A DNA stretch of 55,289 bases, from contig NZ_QNVJ01000103.1 in the NCBI RefSeq assembly GCF_003350345.1, positions 1 to 55,289 of the forward strand, given 5' to 3'. A program made the translations under genes and the position numbers. Numbering within the stretch: position 1 is the first letter of the stretch; each line of letters opens with the position of its first letter. Below the pieces are notes generated by a model. It saw nothing but the letters and a program-made list of their open reading frames with translations, made no database searches and had not been told where the DNA came from. This DNA comes from Alkalilacustris brevis (GTDB lineage: Bacteria > Pseudomonadota > Alphaproteobacteria > Rhodobacterales > Rhodobacteraceae). Below are positions 1-7,873 of this stretch, piece after piece.

Positions 1-1
1 G

Positions 2-100
2 CGCGCACGGCGCGGCCGGGCGGTCAACCTTGACCCTGCCGCGCTGGTGCTTGATATGGTGCTGAAGATCGAAACCGCGGCGGCCCCGCACCCTGCCTGA
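2..100 (+). CDS. holB: DNA polymerase III delta' subunit, C-terminal end (partial)
   Basis: An open frame enters from the left edge and stops at TGA 98-100. Its last residues include AVNLDPAALVLDMVLKIE, which resembles the C-terminal tail of the clamp-loader delta' subunit in alphaproteobacteria. Gene order supports the call, because holB commonly precedes tatD in this group (family knowledge). Only about 32 residues are visible and no ATPase motif is included, so the identity rests on the tail and the neighbour. The gap to tatD is 28 bases, compatible with one operon. Confidence 0.5.
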   Translation, partial: RARRGRAVNLDPAALVLDMVLKIETAAAPHPA

Positions 101-128
101 GCCGCCCGACCAAGCCCCGAAGGCCCGC

Positions 129-938
129 ATGAGCACCCAGCCGCCCGAAATCGTCGATAGCCATTGTCACCTGGATTTCCCCGATTTCGATGGCGAGCAT
201 GCAGCGATCATCGCCCGCGCGCGCGAGGCAGGCGTGATGCGCATGGTCACGATCTGCACTCGGCTTCGGCAGGAGCCGCGCGTGCGCGCCATCGCCGAGG
301 CGCATGCGCCGGTCTTCTATGCCGCCGGCACCCACCCGATGAGCGCCGCCGACGAGCCGCTGGCCAGTGTCGAGGACCTGGTCGCGCTGGCGCGGCACCC
401 CAAGTTCGTGGGCATTGGCGAATCCGGGCTGGATTACCACTACACCGCCGAAAGCGCGGCGCGGCAGCAGGAAAGCCTGCGCATCCATATCGAGGCCGCG
501 CGCCAGACCCGCCTGCCGCTGATCATCCACGCCCGCGATGCCGATGACGACATGACGCGCATCCTTAGCGAAGAGCACCGCGCCGGCCCCTATGATTGCG
601 TGATGCACTGCTTTTCCTCGGGGCGTGGGCTGGCCGAGGCGGCGCTTGATCTGGGGTTCTACCTGTCGATGTCGGGCATCGCCGCCTTTCCGAAATCGCA
701 GGAACTGCGCGACATCTTCGCCACCGCCCCGGTGGAGCGCGTCCTGGTCGAAACCGACGCGCCCTATCTCGCCCCTCCGCCCCATCGCGGCAAGCGTAAC
801 GAGCCGGCCTATACCGCCCACACCGCCCGCGTGGGGGCGGAGGTTTTCGGGATGGACTACGCCGATTTCGCCCGCCAGACGACGCAGAATTTCGACCGGC
901 TGTTCGCCCGCGCGGCGGCCTGGCGCAAGGCGGCCTGA
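129..938 (+). CDS. tatD: TatD-family metal-dependent hydrolase/DNase
   Basis: The 269-residue protein has the normal TatD length and the full metal-site layout. It shows the HxH pair at H12 and H14 (SHCHLDFPDF), E98 in GIGESGLDYH, H134 in PLIIHARDADD, H160 in CVMHCFSSG and D210 in VETDAPYLAPPPHRGKRNEP. Family members are TIM-barrel nucleases or hydrolases that act in the cytoplasm on DNA ends or in quality control. The gene follows the end of holB and overlaps the next hydrolase gene by three bases (stop TGA 936-938, next ATG at 938), so the two are probably translationally coupled. The substrate cannot be told from sequence. Confidence 0.93.
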   Translation: MSTQPPEIVDSHCHLDFPDFDGEHAAIIARAREAGVMRMVTICTRLRQEPRVRAIAEAHAPVFYAAGTHPMSAADEPLASVEDLVALARHPKFVGIGESGLDYHYTAESAARQQESLRIHIEAARQTRLPLIIHARDADDDMTRILSEEHRAGPYDCVMHCFSSGRGLAEAALDLGFYLSMSGIAAFPKSQELRDIFATAPVERVLVETDAPYLAPPPHRGKRNEPAYTAHTARVGAEVFGMDYADFARQTTQNFDRLFARAAAWRKAA

Positions 939-1738
939 TGGCGCGGATCAGCTTCACCATTCTTGGCTGCGGCTCCTCCGGCGGGGTGCCGCGGCTGGGC
1001 GATCAATGGGGCGATTGCGACCCGTTCGAGCCGAAGAACCGCCGCCGCCGCTGTTCGCTGCTTATCACGCGCGAGGAAGCCGGGCGCGGCAAGACCCGCG
1101 TGTTGATCGACAGCTCGCCCGACATGCGCGAGCAGCTTCTCGGCGCCGGCGTGGGCGAACTGGACGCGGTGGTCTACACCCACAGCCACGCCGATCATGT
1201 GCATGGTATCGACGATCTGCGGCAGGTGGTGTTCAACATCGGCCGCCGCCTGCCCGTCTGGGCCGACGGGCCGACGCAGGAGGCGCTTTACTCGCGCTTC
1301 GGCTACGCCTTCATGCAGCCCGAAGGCTCGCCCTATCCGCCGATCCTCGACATGCACACGATCTCCGGGCCTTTCCAGATCTCGGGCGCGGGCGGCGCGA
1401 TCGGGCTGATCCCGTTTCGCGCCGATCACGGCACGATGGATGCGCTGGGGTTCCGCATTGGAGATGTCGCCTATCTGCCCGATGCCGTCAGCCTGCCCGA
1501 CAACGCCTGGCCGCTGCTCGAGGGGCTGGAGTGCTGGATCGTCGATGCGCTGCGGCGCAGGCCACACCCGACACATGCGCATCTTGCGCTTACGCTGTCC
1601 TGGATCGCCCGCGCCGCGCCGCGCCATGCGGTGTTGACCAACATGCACAACGATCTCGATTACCACACCGTCGCGCGTGAAACCCCCGCGCATGTCACGC
1701 CCGCCCATGACGGCCTGACGCTCAGCTACGATGTCTAG
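938..1738 (+). CDS. MBL-fold metallo-hydrolase (PhnP-like)
   Basis: The 266-residue protein belongs to the metallo-beta-lactamase fold. The metal motif THSHADHVHG gives H82, H84, D86 and H87; further candidate ligands lie in FRADHGTM and in the C-terminal NMHNDLDYH. The N-terminal GCGSSGGVPRLG loop is typical of the PhnP / phosphoribosyl cyclic phosphodiesterase group and of related phosphodiesterases. This gene regularly follows tatD in Rhodobacteraceae (family knowledge). No phn gene is present here, so a role in phosphonate use is not implied; a housekeeping phosphodiesterase is more likely. It overlaps both neighbours, pointing to an operon. Confidence 0.88.
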   Translation: MARISFTILGCGSSGGVPRLGDQWGDCDPFEPKNRRRRCSLLITREEAGRGKTRVLIDSSPDMREQLLGAGVGELDAVVYTHSHADHVHGIDDLRQVVFNIGRRLPVWADGPTQEALYSRFGYAFMQPEGSPYPPILDMHTISGPFQISGAGGAIGLIPFRADHGTMDALGFRIGDVAYLPDAVSLPDNAWPLLEGLECWIVDALRRRPHPTHAHLALTLSWIARAAPRHAVLTNMHNDLDYHTVARETPAHVTPAHDGLTLSYDV

Positions 1739-2672
1739 CCCCCTGGAAACGCTGGCCTCGGTCATCCTGCCGGTCTTTGTGGTGGTCGGCATTGGCTATC
1801 TGGCGGCGATCTCGCGGCTGATCACCGAGACCGGCTTCGACCAGTTGATGAAGTTCGCCACGAACTTCGCCATCCCCTGCCTGCTGTTCGGGGCGATCTC
1901 GACCATCGATATCAGTGCCAGTTTCGGCATTGCGATGCTGGGCACCTTTTACGGAGCGGCCTCGCTGGGTTTCGTGGCGGGGATGCTGGGGGCGCGGTTT
2001 CTTTTCGCGCGTGATTGGGAGGACGCCGTCGCCATCGGTTTTTGCACGCTCTACGGCAACGTGATGCTGGTCGGCCTGCCGATCACCGAACGCGCCTATG
2101 GCGGCGTGGCGCTCGATTCCGTCTATGCCATTCTCGCGCTTCATGCGCCGCTTTGCTATCTGCTGGGCATCCTGGTGATGGAAGTGGTGCGCAACAGCGG
2201 CCGGGGCGTGCTGCGCACCGTCGGACAGGTCGCGCTGGGAATGCTGCGCAATCCCATCATGCTGGGCATTTATGCTGGGTTCTTCGCCAATCTGACGGGG
2301 CTACTGCTGCCCGACGCGCTTGACCAGGCGGTCGATCTGCTGGCGCAGGCGGCCCTGCCGGCCGCGCTTTTCGCCCTGGGCGGCATTCTCTATCGCTACC
2401 GGCCCGAGGGTGATCTGCGGCTGATCGGCTATATCGCACTGCTTTCGCTTTTTGTGCAGCCGGCGCTGACGCTGGGCTTTGCCACGCTGCTGCGGCTCGA
2501 ACTGGCGCAATTGCAGGGGGCCGTGCTGGCCGCGAGCGTGGCGCCAGGGGTCAACGCCTATCTTTTCGCCAACATGTACGGGCGCGCGCGGCGGGTCGCG
2601 GCCTCTTCGGTGCTGCTGGCCACCGCCGGGTCGATCGTCACGATCTGGCTGTGGCTTCAGATCCTGCCCTGA
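1731..2672 (+). CDS. AEC (auxin efflux carrier) family transporter
   Basis: The 313-residue protein is strongly hydrophobic from end to end, with about eight to ten membrane segments, and matches the AEC permease pattern: an N-terminal half with GYLAA and NFAIPCLLF, and a C-terminal half with PALTLGFATLL and ASVAPGVNAYLFA. AEC carriers export or exchange small organic acids, but the substrate is not readable from sequence. The start ATG at 1731 overlaps the stop of the upstream hydrolase by eight bases, so it closes the holB-tatD-hydrolase-transporter operon. The next gene begins 80 bases downstream. Confidence 0.88.
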   Translation: MSSPLETLASVILPVFVVVGIGYLAAISRLITETGFDQLMKFATNFAIPCLLFGAISTIDISASFGIAMLGTFYGAASLGFVAGMLGARFLFARDWEDAVAIGFCTLYGNVMLVGLPITERAYGGVALDSVYAILALHAPLCYLLGILVMEVVRNSGRGVLRTVGQVALGMLRNPIMLGIYAGFFANLTGLLLPDALDQAVDLLAQAALPAALFALGGILYRYRPEGDLRLIGYIALLSLFVQPALTLGFATLLRLELAQLQGAVLAASVAPGVNAYLFANMYGRARRVAASSVLLATAGSIVTIWLWLQILP

Positions 2673-2752
2673 GGCAGCCGCCGTCCGCTTTCGCTTGATC
2701 GCACCGGGCTTTCCTGTTTCCCTGCCGGGCCAACAGGGGCGCCGGAGCCACC

Positions 2753-3757
2753 ATGATTCACAGGGCACGAAAATACGATGGCAGGGCCGGTGCGCAGGCG
2801 CCGCGCCGCTTCGTGTTCCTGCTGCTCGACCGGTTCTCGATGTTGTGTTTCGCCTCGGCGATCGAGCCGCTTCGGCTGGCCAACAGGTTGCTGGGCTGGC
2901 GCGCCTATGACTGGGTGCTTGCCGGCGAGGGCGGCGAGACCGCGACCTGTTCGAACGGCGCGGTGTTTCACCTGGACATGGGGCTGGACGAGATCGAACG
3001 CGAGGATACCGTTCTGGTCTGCGGCGGCGTCGACGTACAGGAAGCCAGCACACGCGCCGTGATCAACTGGCTGCGCCGCATCGCCCGCCACGGGGTCACG
3101 ATCGGCGGCATGTGCACCGGCAGCCACACGCTGGCGCGCGCAGGGCTTCTGGACGGGCGCCGCGCCACCATCCATTGGGAAAACCACGACAGTTTTCTTG
3201 AAGAATTCGAGATGGTCGATCTGGCGAAATCGGTCTTCGTGATCGATGGCAACCGGCTTTCCACTGCCGGCGGCACGGCCTCGATCGACCTGATGCTGCG
3301 GCTGATCGCCGACGATCACGGCGAAGACCTTGCCAATACCGTGGCCGACCAGCTGATATACTCGACCATTCGCACCGATCAGGACACCCAGCGCCTTTCC
3401 ATCCCCACGCGGATCGGGGTGCGCCACCCGAAGCTGGCGCAGGTGATCCAGATCATGGAACAGAATATCGAGGAACCGATCAGCCCCGCCGAACTTGCGC
3501 GCACCGTGGGCATGTCGACCCGCCAGCTCGAACGCCTGTTCCGCCGATATCTGAGCCGCAGCCCTAAGCGGTATTACATGGAAATCCGGCTCAACAAGGC
3601 GCGCAACCTCCTGATGCAGACCGACATGAGCGTGATCAACGTGGCGCTGGCCTGCGGCTTCACCAGCCCGTCGCATTTTTCCAAGTGCTACCGCGCGCAT
3701 TACGACACCACCCCCTACCGCGAGCGTGGCGCGCAGGGCAGCCGCGAACGGGGCTGA
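2753..3757 (+). CDS. GlxA-family AraC-type transcriptional regulator
   Basis: The 334-residue protein has two parts. The first ~200 residues form a DJ-1/PfpI-like (GATase1-like) domain with the nucleophile-elbow-like stretch GGMCTGSHTLARAGLL. The last ~100 residues are an AraC/XylS DNA-binding domain with two helix-turn-helix units (PAELARTVGMSTRQLERLF and INVALACGFTSPSHFSKCY). This architecture is shared with GbdR, CdhR and ArgR, which respond to betaine, carnitine or arginine (family knowledge). Its position directly upstream of a complete amino-acid-type ABC transporter suggests it controls that transporter; paired direct repeats lie in the 161-base gap between them. The ligand is unknown. 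Confidence 0.92.
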   Translation: MIHRARKYDGRAGAQAPRRFVFLLLDRFSMLCFASAIEPLRLANRLLGWRAYDWVLAGEGGETATCSNGAVFHLDMGLDEIEREDTVLVCGGVDVQEASTRAVINWLRRIARHGVTIGGMCTGSHTLARAGLLDGRRATIHWENHDSFLEEFEMVDLAKSVFVIDGNRLSTAGGTASIDLMLRLIADDHGEDLANTVADQLIYSTIRTDQDTQRLSIPTRIGVRHPKLAQVIQIMEQNIEEPISPAELARTVGMSTRQLERLFRRYLSRSPKRYYMEIRLNKARNLLMQTDMSVINVALACGFTSPSHFSKCYRAHYDTTPYRERGAQGSRERG

Positions 3758-3785
3758 CATGCCGGCCCTGCCCGCCCGCCTTGCC

Positions 3786-3829
3786 GCAAGTTGCGTCAGT
3801 CGCCCGGATGCCGTTACGGCAAGTTGCGT
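3786..3829 (+). promoter_or_regulatory. Paired direct repeats upstream of the ABC transporter operon
   Basis: GCAAGTTGCGT occurs at 3786-3796 and again at 3819-3829, the same orientation and 33 bases apart, about three helical turns. AraC-family proteins often bind such paired direct half-sites (family knowledge). Two overlapping TTGACG hexamers follow at 3840-3851 and could serve as -35 elements, although no clear -10 box is visible. The site is a candidate operator for the adjacent GlxA-type regulator; this is inference from spacing and position. Confidence 0.4.
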
Positions 3830-3918
3830 GGCGGGTATCTTGACGTTGACGAATCTTTCCTTTTGGTGAATCCGCGTCTAGGCTTGGCGCGTATGCCTAT
3901 CCAATCAGGGAGAACAAG

Positions 3919-5106
3919 ATGAAAAAAACCATACTCGCAACGGCTGCAACGGCCCTGCTGGCAGGCACTGCCGCCCAGGCCGACGAGATCAAGATGGGTG
4001 TTCTGCTCGGTTTCACCGGCCCGCTTGAATCGATCACCCCGCTGATGGCCGACGCTGCCGAGCTGGCCTTCCGCGAAGCCAGCGAAAGCGGCCTGTTTCT
4101 TGGTGGCACCACGATCACCCCGGTGCGCGCCGATTCGACCTGTCTTGACAGCTCGGCCGCCGTGGCCAGTGCCGAACGGCTGGTCAGTGCCGATGGCGTC
4201 GTTGCCATCATGGGCGCCGACTGCTCGGGCGTGACGATGGGCGTGCTGCAGAATGTCGCCATCCCGAATGGCATCCCGATGATTTCACCCTCGGCGACCT
4301 CGCCGGCCTTCACCACCACCGAATCGAACGGGCTGTTCTACCGCACCTCGCCGTCGGATGCGCGTCAGGGCCAGGTGCTGGCCGAGATCCTGGCCGATCG
4401 TGGCGTCTCCAGCGTCGCGGTCACCTACACCAACAACGATTATGGCCTGGGCCTGGCGGACAGCTTCATCGCCAGCTTCGAGGCCGCGGGCGGCAACGTA
4501 ACCGTCAGCGCCCCGCACGAAGACGGCAAGGGCGACTATTCGGCCGAAGTCGGCGCGCTGGCCGCCGCGGGCGGCGAAGTCCTGGCAGTGTTCGGCTATG
4601 TCGATCTTGGCGGCATGGGGATCATCCAGACCTCAGTCGAGACCGGTGCCTTTGACACCTTCGTGCTGGGTGACGGCATGTATGGCACCAGCCTTATCGA
4701 CGCCATCGGTGCCGATCTGGAAGGCACTTTCGGCTCGGTGCCCTGGGCCGAGGGCGAGGCTTCCGACCTGTTCGAAGCCTTTGCGCTTGAGGCCGGCATT
4801 GATCCGTCCGGCTCCTACACCCGCGAAAGCTATGACGCGGCGGCGCTGCTGCTGCTGGCCGCCCAGGCTGCCGGTGAAGCGACCCCTGCGGGCATTGCGG
4901 CCAACATCATGAATGTCGCCAACGCCCCGGGCGAGCCCATCATGCCCGGCGAACTGGCGCGCGGCCTGCAGATTCTGGCCGACGGCGGCGAGATCGACTA
5001 TATCGGCGCCTCGACCGACGAGTTGATCGAGCCGGGCGAAGCGGCCGGCTCGTATCGCGAGTACGAAGTGCAGGGCGGCGCGTTCACCACGGTTCAGTTC
5101 CGCTGA
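3919..5106 (+). CDS. ABC transporter periplasmic substrate-binding protein (LivK-like)
   Basis: The 395-residue protein begins with a clear Sec signal peptide, a KK pair followed by a hydrophobic stretch and an AQA-D cleavage site near residue 21. The mature part is a type I periplasmic binding protein of the leucine/isoleucine/valine family: IKMGVLLGFTGPLE, MISPSATSPAFT and VTYTNNDYGLGLADSF are typical. It should bind an amino acid or a related small polar ligand in the periplasm and pass it to the membrane permeases encoded next. A Shine-Dalgarno sequence (GGGAG) precedes the ATG. An attenuator-like hairpin follows the gene, as is usual for abundant binding proteins. The substrate cannot be assigned. 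Confidence 0.93.
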   Translation: MKKTILATAATALLAGTAAQADEIKMGVLLGFTGPLESITPLMADAAELAFREASESGLFLGGTTITPVRADSTCLDSSAAVASAERLVSADGVVAIMGADCSGVTMGVLQNVAIPNGIPMISPSATSPAFTTTESNGLFYRTSPSDARQGQVLAEILADRGVSSVAVTYTNNDYGLGLADSFIASFEAAGGNVTVSAPHEDGKGDYSAEVGALAAAGGEVLAVFGYVDLGGMGIIQTSVETGAFDTFVLGDGMYGTSLIDAIGADLEGTFGSVPWAEGEASDLFEAFALEAGIDPSGSYTRESYDAAALLLLAAQAAGEATPAGIAANIMNVANAPGEPIMPGELARGLQILADGGEIDYIGASTDELIEPGEAAGSYREYEVQGGAFTTVQFR

Positions 5107-5136
5107 GCCCCGGTTCACGCTAAACTGGTCAGGACG

Positions 5137-5165
5137 GGCCCGGGGGCGCAGCTTCCCGGGCCTTT
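5137..5165 (+). terminator. Attenuator-like hairpin after the binding-protein gene
   Basis: GGCCCGGG (5137-5144) and CCCGGGCC (5155-5162) form an eight-base-pair perfect stem with a ten-base loop, followed by TTTCCC. It sits 30 bases after the binding-protein stop codon and 34 bases before the livG-type start. Such intercistronic stems commonly stabilise the upstream message and reduce read-through, so the binding protein is made in excess over the ATPases and permeases. The T run is short, so termination is probably partial. Confidence 0.55.
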
Positions 5166-5198
5166 CCCAAGACAAGACAGACAAACCCCGGGGGCCAC

Positions 5199-5990
5199 AT
5201 GATCCGTGTCGAGAACCTGCACAAGCATTTTGGCGGGTTTCATGCTGTCGACGGCGCGTCACTCAGTATCGACGCGGGGTCCATCACCGGGCTGATCGGG
5301 CCGAACGGCGCCGGCAAGACAACCCTTTTCAACGTCATTGCCGGTGTCCTGCCGCCCACCTCGGGCCGCGTCTTCATGGAAGGCGAGGACATCACCGGCC
5401 TGCCGCCGCATGTGCTGTTCGCCAAGGGGCTGTTGCGCACCTTCCAGATCGCGCATGAATTTCATTCGATGACGGTGCGCGAAAACCTGATGATGGTGCC
5501 GCCCGGCCAGTCGGGCGAAAACCTGTGGTCGGCCTGGTTTCATCGCGGCCGTGTTGCAGAGGAAGAGCGTGGCATCCGCGCCCGCGCCGAGGATGTAATG
5601 GAATTCCTGACCATCGACCACCTTGCCGACGAGCGGGCCGGCAACCTTTCGGGCGGGCAGAAGAAGCTGCTGGAACTGGGCCGCACGATGATGACCGATG
5701 CGAAGGTCGTGTTTCTTGACGAGGTCGGCGCAGGCGTCAATCGCACCCTGCTCAACACCATCGGCGACGCAATCCTGCGCCTCAATCGCGAACGCAACTA
5801 CACCTTTGTGGTGATCGAGCACGACATGGATTTCATCGCCCGCATCTGCGGCCCCGTGATCTGCATGGCCGAGGGCAAGGTGCTGGCCGAGGGCACGATC
5901 GAGGAAATCAAGAACGACGAGCGCGTGATCGAGGCCTATCTGGGCACCGGCCTCAAGAACAAGATCATGAAAGAGGAGGCCGCCACATGA
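5199..5990 (+). CDS. livG: ABC transporter ATP-binding protein (LivG-like)
   Basis: The 263-residue ATPase carries Walker A GPNGAGKTT at residues 34-42, the signature LSGGQKKLLELGR, Walker B VVFLDEVGAG, and the switch histidine in VVIEHDMDFI. The length and the stretch around ITGLPPHVLFAKGLLRTFQ identify the LivG branch, which energises uptake together with LivF. Walker B is followed by VGAG rather than the common PAAG, seen in a subset of LivG-like proteins. The gene overlaps the next ATPase gene by four bases (ATGA). It acts on the cytoplasmic face of the permease pair encoded downstream. Confidence 0.93.
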   Translation: MIRVENLHKHFGGFHAVDGASLSIDAGSITGLIGPNGAGKTTLFNVIAGVLPPTSGRVFMEGEDITGLPPHVLFAKGLLRTFQIAHEFHSMTVRENLMMVPPGQSGENLWSAWFHRGRVAEEERGIRARAEDVMEFLTIDHLADERAGNLSGGQKKLLELGRTMMTDAKVVFLDEVGAGVNRTLLNTIGDAILRLNRERNYTFVVIEHDMDFIARICGPVICMAEGKVLAEGTIEEIKNDERVIEAYLGTGLKNKIMKEEAAT

Positions 5991-6754
5991 GCCGGGCCGC
6001 CACCGGGGCGAAACCATCCGCCGGAAACGCGGCCACGGCATCCGGGAGCGACCCGATGCTGATCGGCGAGCACATGACCGGCGGCTATGGCGGCGCCGAC
6101 ATCCTGCACAGTTGCACGATCGCCGTGGAAAAGGGCCAGATCGCAGTGATCGTCGGCCCCAACGGCGCGGGAAAGTCCACCGCGATGAAGGCCGTGTTCG
6201 GAATGCTCAAGCTGCGCGAGGGGCACGTGCGGCTGAAGGGGCGCGACATCACCACGCTTACCCCGCAGGCCCGCGTGGCCGAGGGCATGGCATTCGTCCC
6301 GCAGACCAGCAACATCTTCCCGTCGATGACGGTCGAGGAAAACCTGGAGATGGGCGCCTTCCTGCGCCGCGATGACATCGGCGAGACGATGGAACAGGTT
6401 TACGAGCTTTTCCCGATCCTGCGCGACAAGCGCTCGCAGGCGGCGGGCGAGCTTTCGGGCGGGCAGCGCCAGCAGGTGGCCGTGGGCCGCGCGCTGATGA
6501 CCAAGCCCAGCGTGCTGATGCTGGACGAGCCCACCGCCGGCGTGTCGCCTATTGTCATGGATGAACTTTTCGACAGGATCATCGAGGTGGCGCGCACCGG
6601 CATCTCGATCCTTATGGTCGAACAGAACGCGCGCCAGGCGCTCGCGATCGCCGATATGGGCTATGTGCTGGTGCAGGGGCGCAACCGTTTCACCGATAGC
6701 GGGCAGGCCCTTTTGGCCGACCCCGAGGTGCGCCGCAGCTTTTTGGGGGGCTGA
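5987..6754 (+). CDS. livF: ABC transporter ATP-binding protein (LivF-like)
   Basis: The 255-residue ATPase has Walker A GPNGAGKST near residue 54, signature ELSGGQRQQVAVGRAL, Walker B VLMLDEPTAGVSP and the switch region MVEQNARQAL, all typical of LivF. An extra ~23 residues rich in Ala, Gly and Ser precede the first strand; an internal ATG (MLIGEH, residue 24) could be an alternative start, but the ATGA overlap with livG favours 5987. It forms the second ATPase of the transporter. It is followed by a short reading frame before the permease gene. Confidence 0.93.
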   Translation: MSRAATGAKPSAGNAATASGSDPMLIGEHMTGGYGGADILHSCTIAVEKGQIAVIVGPNGAGKSTAMKAVFGMLKLREGHVRLKGRDITTLTPQARVAEGMAFVPQTSNIFPSMTVEENLEMGAFLRRDDIGETMEQVYELFPILRDKRSQAAGELSGGQRQQVAVGRALMTKPSVLMLDEPTAGVSPIVMDELFDRIIEVARTGISILMVEQNARQALAIADMGYVLVQGRNRFTDSGQALLADPEVRRSFLGG

Positions 6755-6761
6755 GGAAGAC

Positions 6762-6863
6762 ATGCGCCTGCCCCCTGCCCCTTCCGTCGCCTTCGCTGCC
6801 CTGCCGCTTGCGGTGTCGCGTGCCGGCCACGGCCCCGACATCTTCACACCGATGGAGACCTGA
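6762..6863 (+). CDS. Small 33-residue protein gene between livF and livH
   Basis: An ATG at 6762 opens a 33-codon frame ending at TGA 6861-6863. It has a good Shine-Dalgarno sequence (GAGGAAG at 6753-6759), and its stop codon shares a base with the start codon of the following permease gene (TGATG). The peptide starts MRLPPAPSVAFAALPLAVS, a short hydrophobic run, and ends GHGPDIFTPMET, so it could be a tiny membrane-associated or exported peptide. Without it the operon would have a 108-base gap between livF and livH, unusual in this tightly packed cluster. It may be a real small subunit or a leader that couples translation into livH. No family is recognised. Confidence 0.45.
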   Translation: MRLPPAPSVAFAALPLAVSRAGHGPDIFTPMET

Positions 6864-7873
6864 TGGATTTTCTCAACGCTCTCGTCGCGCTGACGAATTT
6901 CGTGGTGATCCCCGCGCTGGCCTATGGCAGCCAGCTTGCGCTCGGCGCGCTGGGGGTGACGCTGATCTACGGCATCTTGCGGTTCTCGAATTTCAGCCAT
7001 GGCGACGTGATGGCCTTCGGCACCATGTGGGTGATCCTGACCACCTGGCTGTTGCAGGCAGCGGGCATCGGTTTCGGGGTTCTGCCCACGGCGCTGCTGG
7101 CGCTGCCGGTCGGCATTGTCGCAACGATCCTCTACATGCTGGCCGCCGACAAGTTCGTGTTCAGTTTCTACCGGCGACAACGGGTCAAACCCGTGGTGCT
7201 GGTCATGGTTTCGATCGGGGTGATGTTCATCACCAACGGCATCGTGAGGCTGATCATCGGCCCCGGCCGCCAGAGCTTTGACGATGGCGGGCGCTTCATC
7301 TTCTCGGTGCGCGAGTTTCGCGAATGGTCGGGCCTGGCCGAGGGGCTGGCGCTGCGCACCACGCAGTTCCTGACGATGGTCATCGCGCTTGCGGTGATGA
7401 TCGCGCTGTTCTGGTTTCTCAACCGCACCCGCACCGGCAAGTCGATGCGGGCCTTCTCCGACAACGAGGACCTCGCGCTTCTCTCGGGGATCAACCCCGA
7501 TCGCGTGGTGCGCGTGACCTGGGTGCTGACCGCCACGCTGGCCACGATTGCCGGGGTGCTTTACGGGCTGGACAAGGGGTTTCAGCCCTTCACCTATTTC
7601 CAGCTGCTGCTGCCGATCTTCGCCTCGGCCATCGTCGGCGGGCTGGGCAATCCGCTGGGCGCGATCGCGGGGGGCTACATCATCGCCTTCGCCGAGATGA
7701 CAATCACCTATGCCTGGCGCCGGGTGCTGGGCCATATCCTGCCCGAAGAATGGCTGCCCGACGGGCTGATCCAGGTCCTGTCGGTGGATTACAAGTTCGC
7801 GGTCTCCTTCGCGCTGCTGGTGCTGGTGCTGATCTTCCGGCCCACGGGCGTCTTCCGGGGGAAATCGGTATGA
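6863..7873 (+). CDS. livH: ABC transporter permease (LivH-like)
   Basis: The 336-residue integral membrane protein has about eight or nine hydrophobic segments and LivH hallmarks: GVTLIYGILRFSNFSHGDVMAFG near the N-terminus, MRAFSDNEDLALLSGINPDRV in the cytoplasmic loop, and GGLGNPLGAIAGGYIIAFAE. It forms half of the membrane channel for the ligand delivered by the binding protein. The ATG at 6863 overlaps the stop of the small upstream frame by one base, and the 3' end overlaps livM by four bases, so it is part of one transcript. Confidence 0.93.
   Translation: MDFLNALVALTNFVVIPALAYGSQLALGALGVTLIYGILRFSNFSHGDVMAFGTMWVILTTWLLQAAGIGFGVLPTALLALPVGIVATILYMLAADKFVFSFYRRQRVKPVVLVMVSIGVMFITNGIVRLIIGPGRQSFDDGGRFIFSVREFREWSGLAEGLALRTTQFLTMVIALAVMIALFWFLNRTRTGKSMRAFSDNEDLALLSGINPDRVVRVTWVLTATLATIAGVLYGLDKGFQPFTYFQLLLPIFASAIVGGLGNPLGAIAGGYIIAFAEMTITYAWRRVLGHILPEEWLPDGLIQVLSVDYKFAVSFALLVLVLIFRPTGVFRGKSV

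Noticed and set aside
5936-7735. A 599-codon minus-strand open frame opposite livF and livH
   Set aside because: High GC leaves few stop codons on the opposite strand. The composition (His, Arg and Gln runs) shows no fold, and the plus-strand genes are clear.
7324-7869. An upstream extension of livM overlapping livH
   Set aside because: The residues do not look like a membrane protein, and the ATG at 7870 makes the normal four-base overlap.
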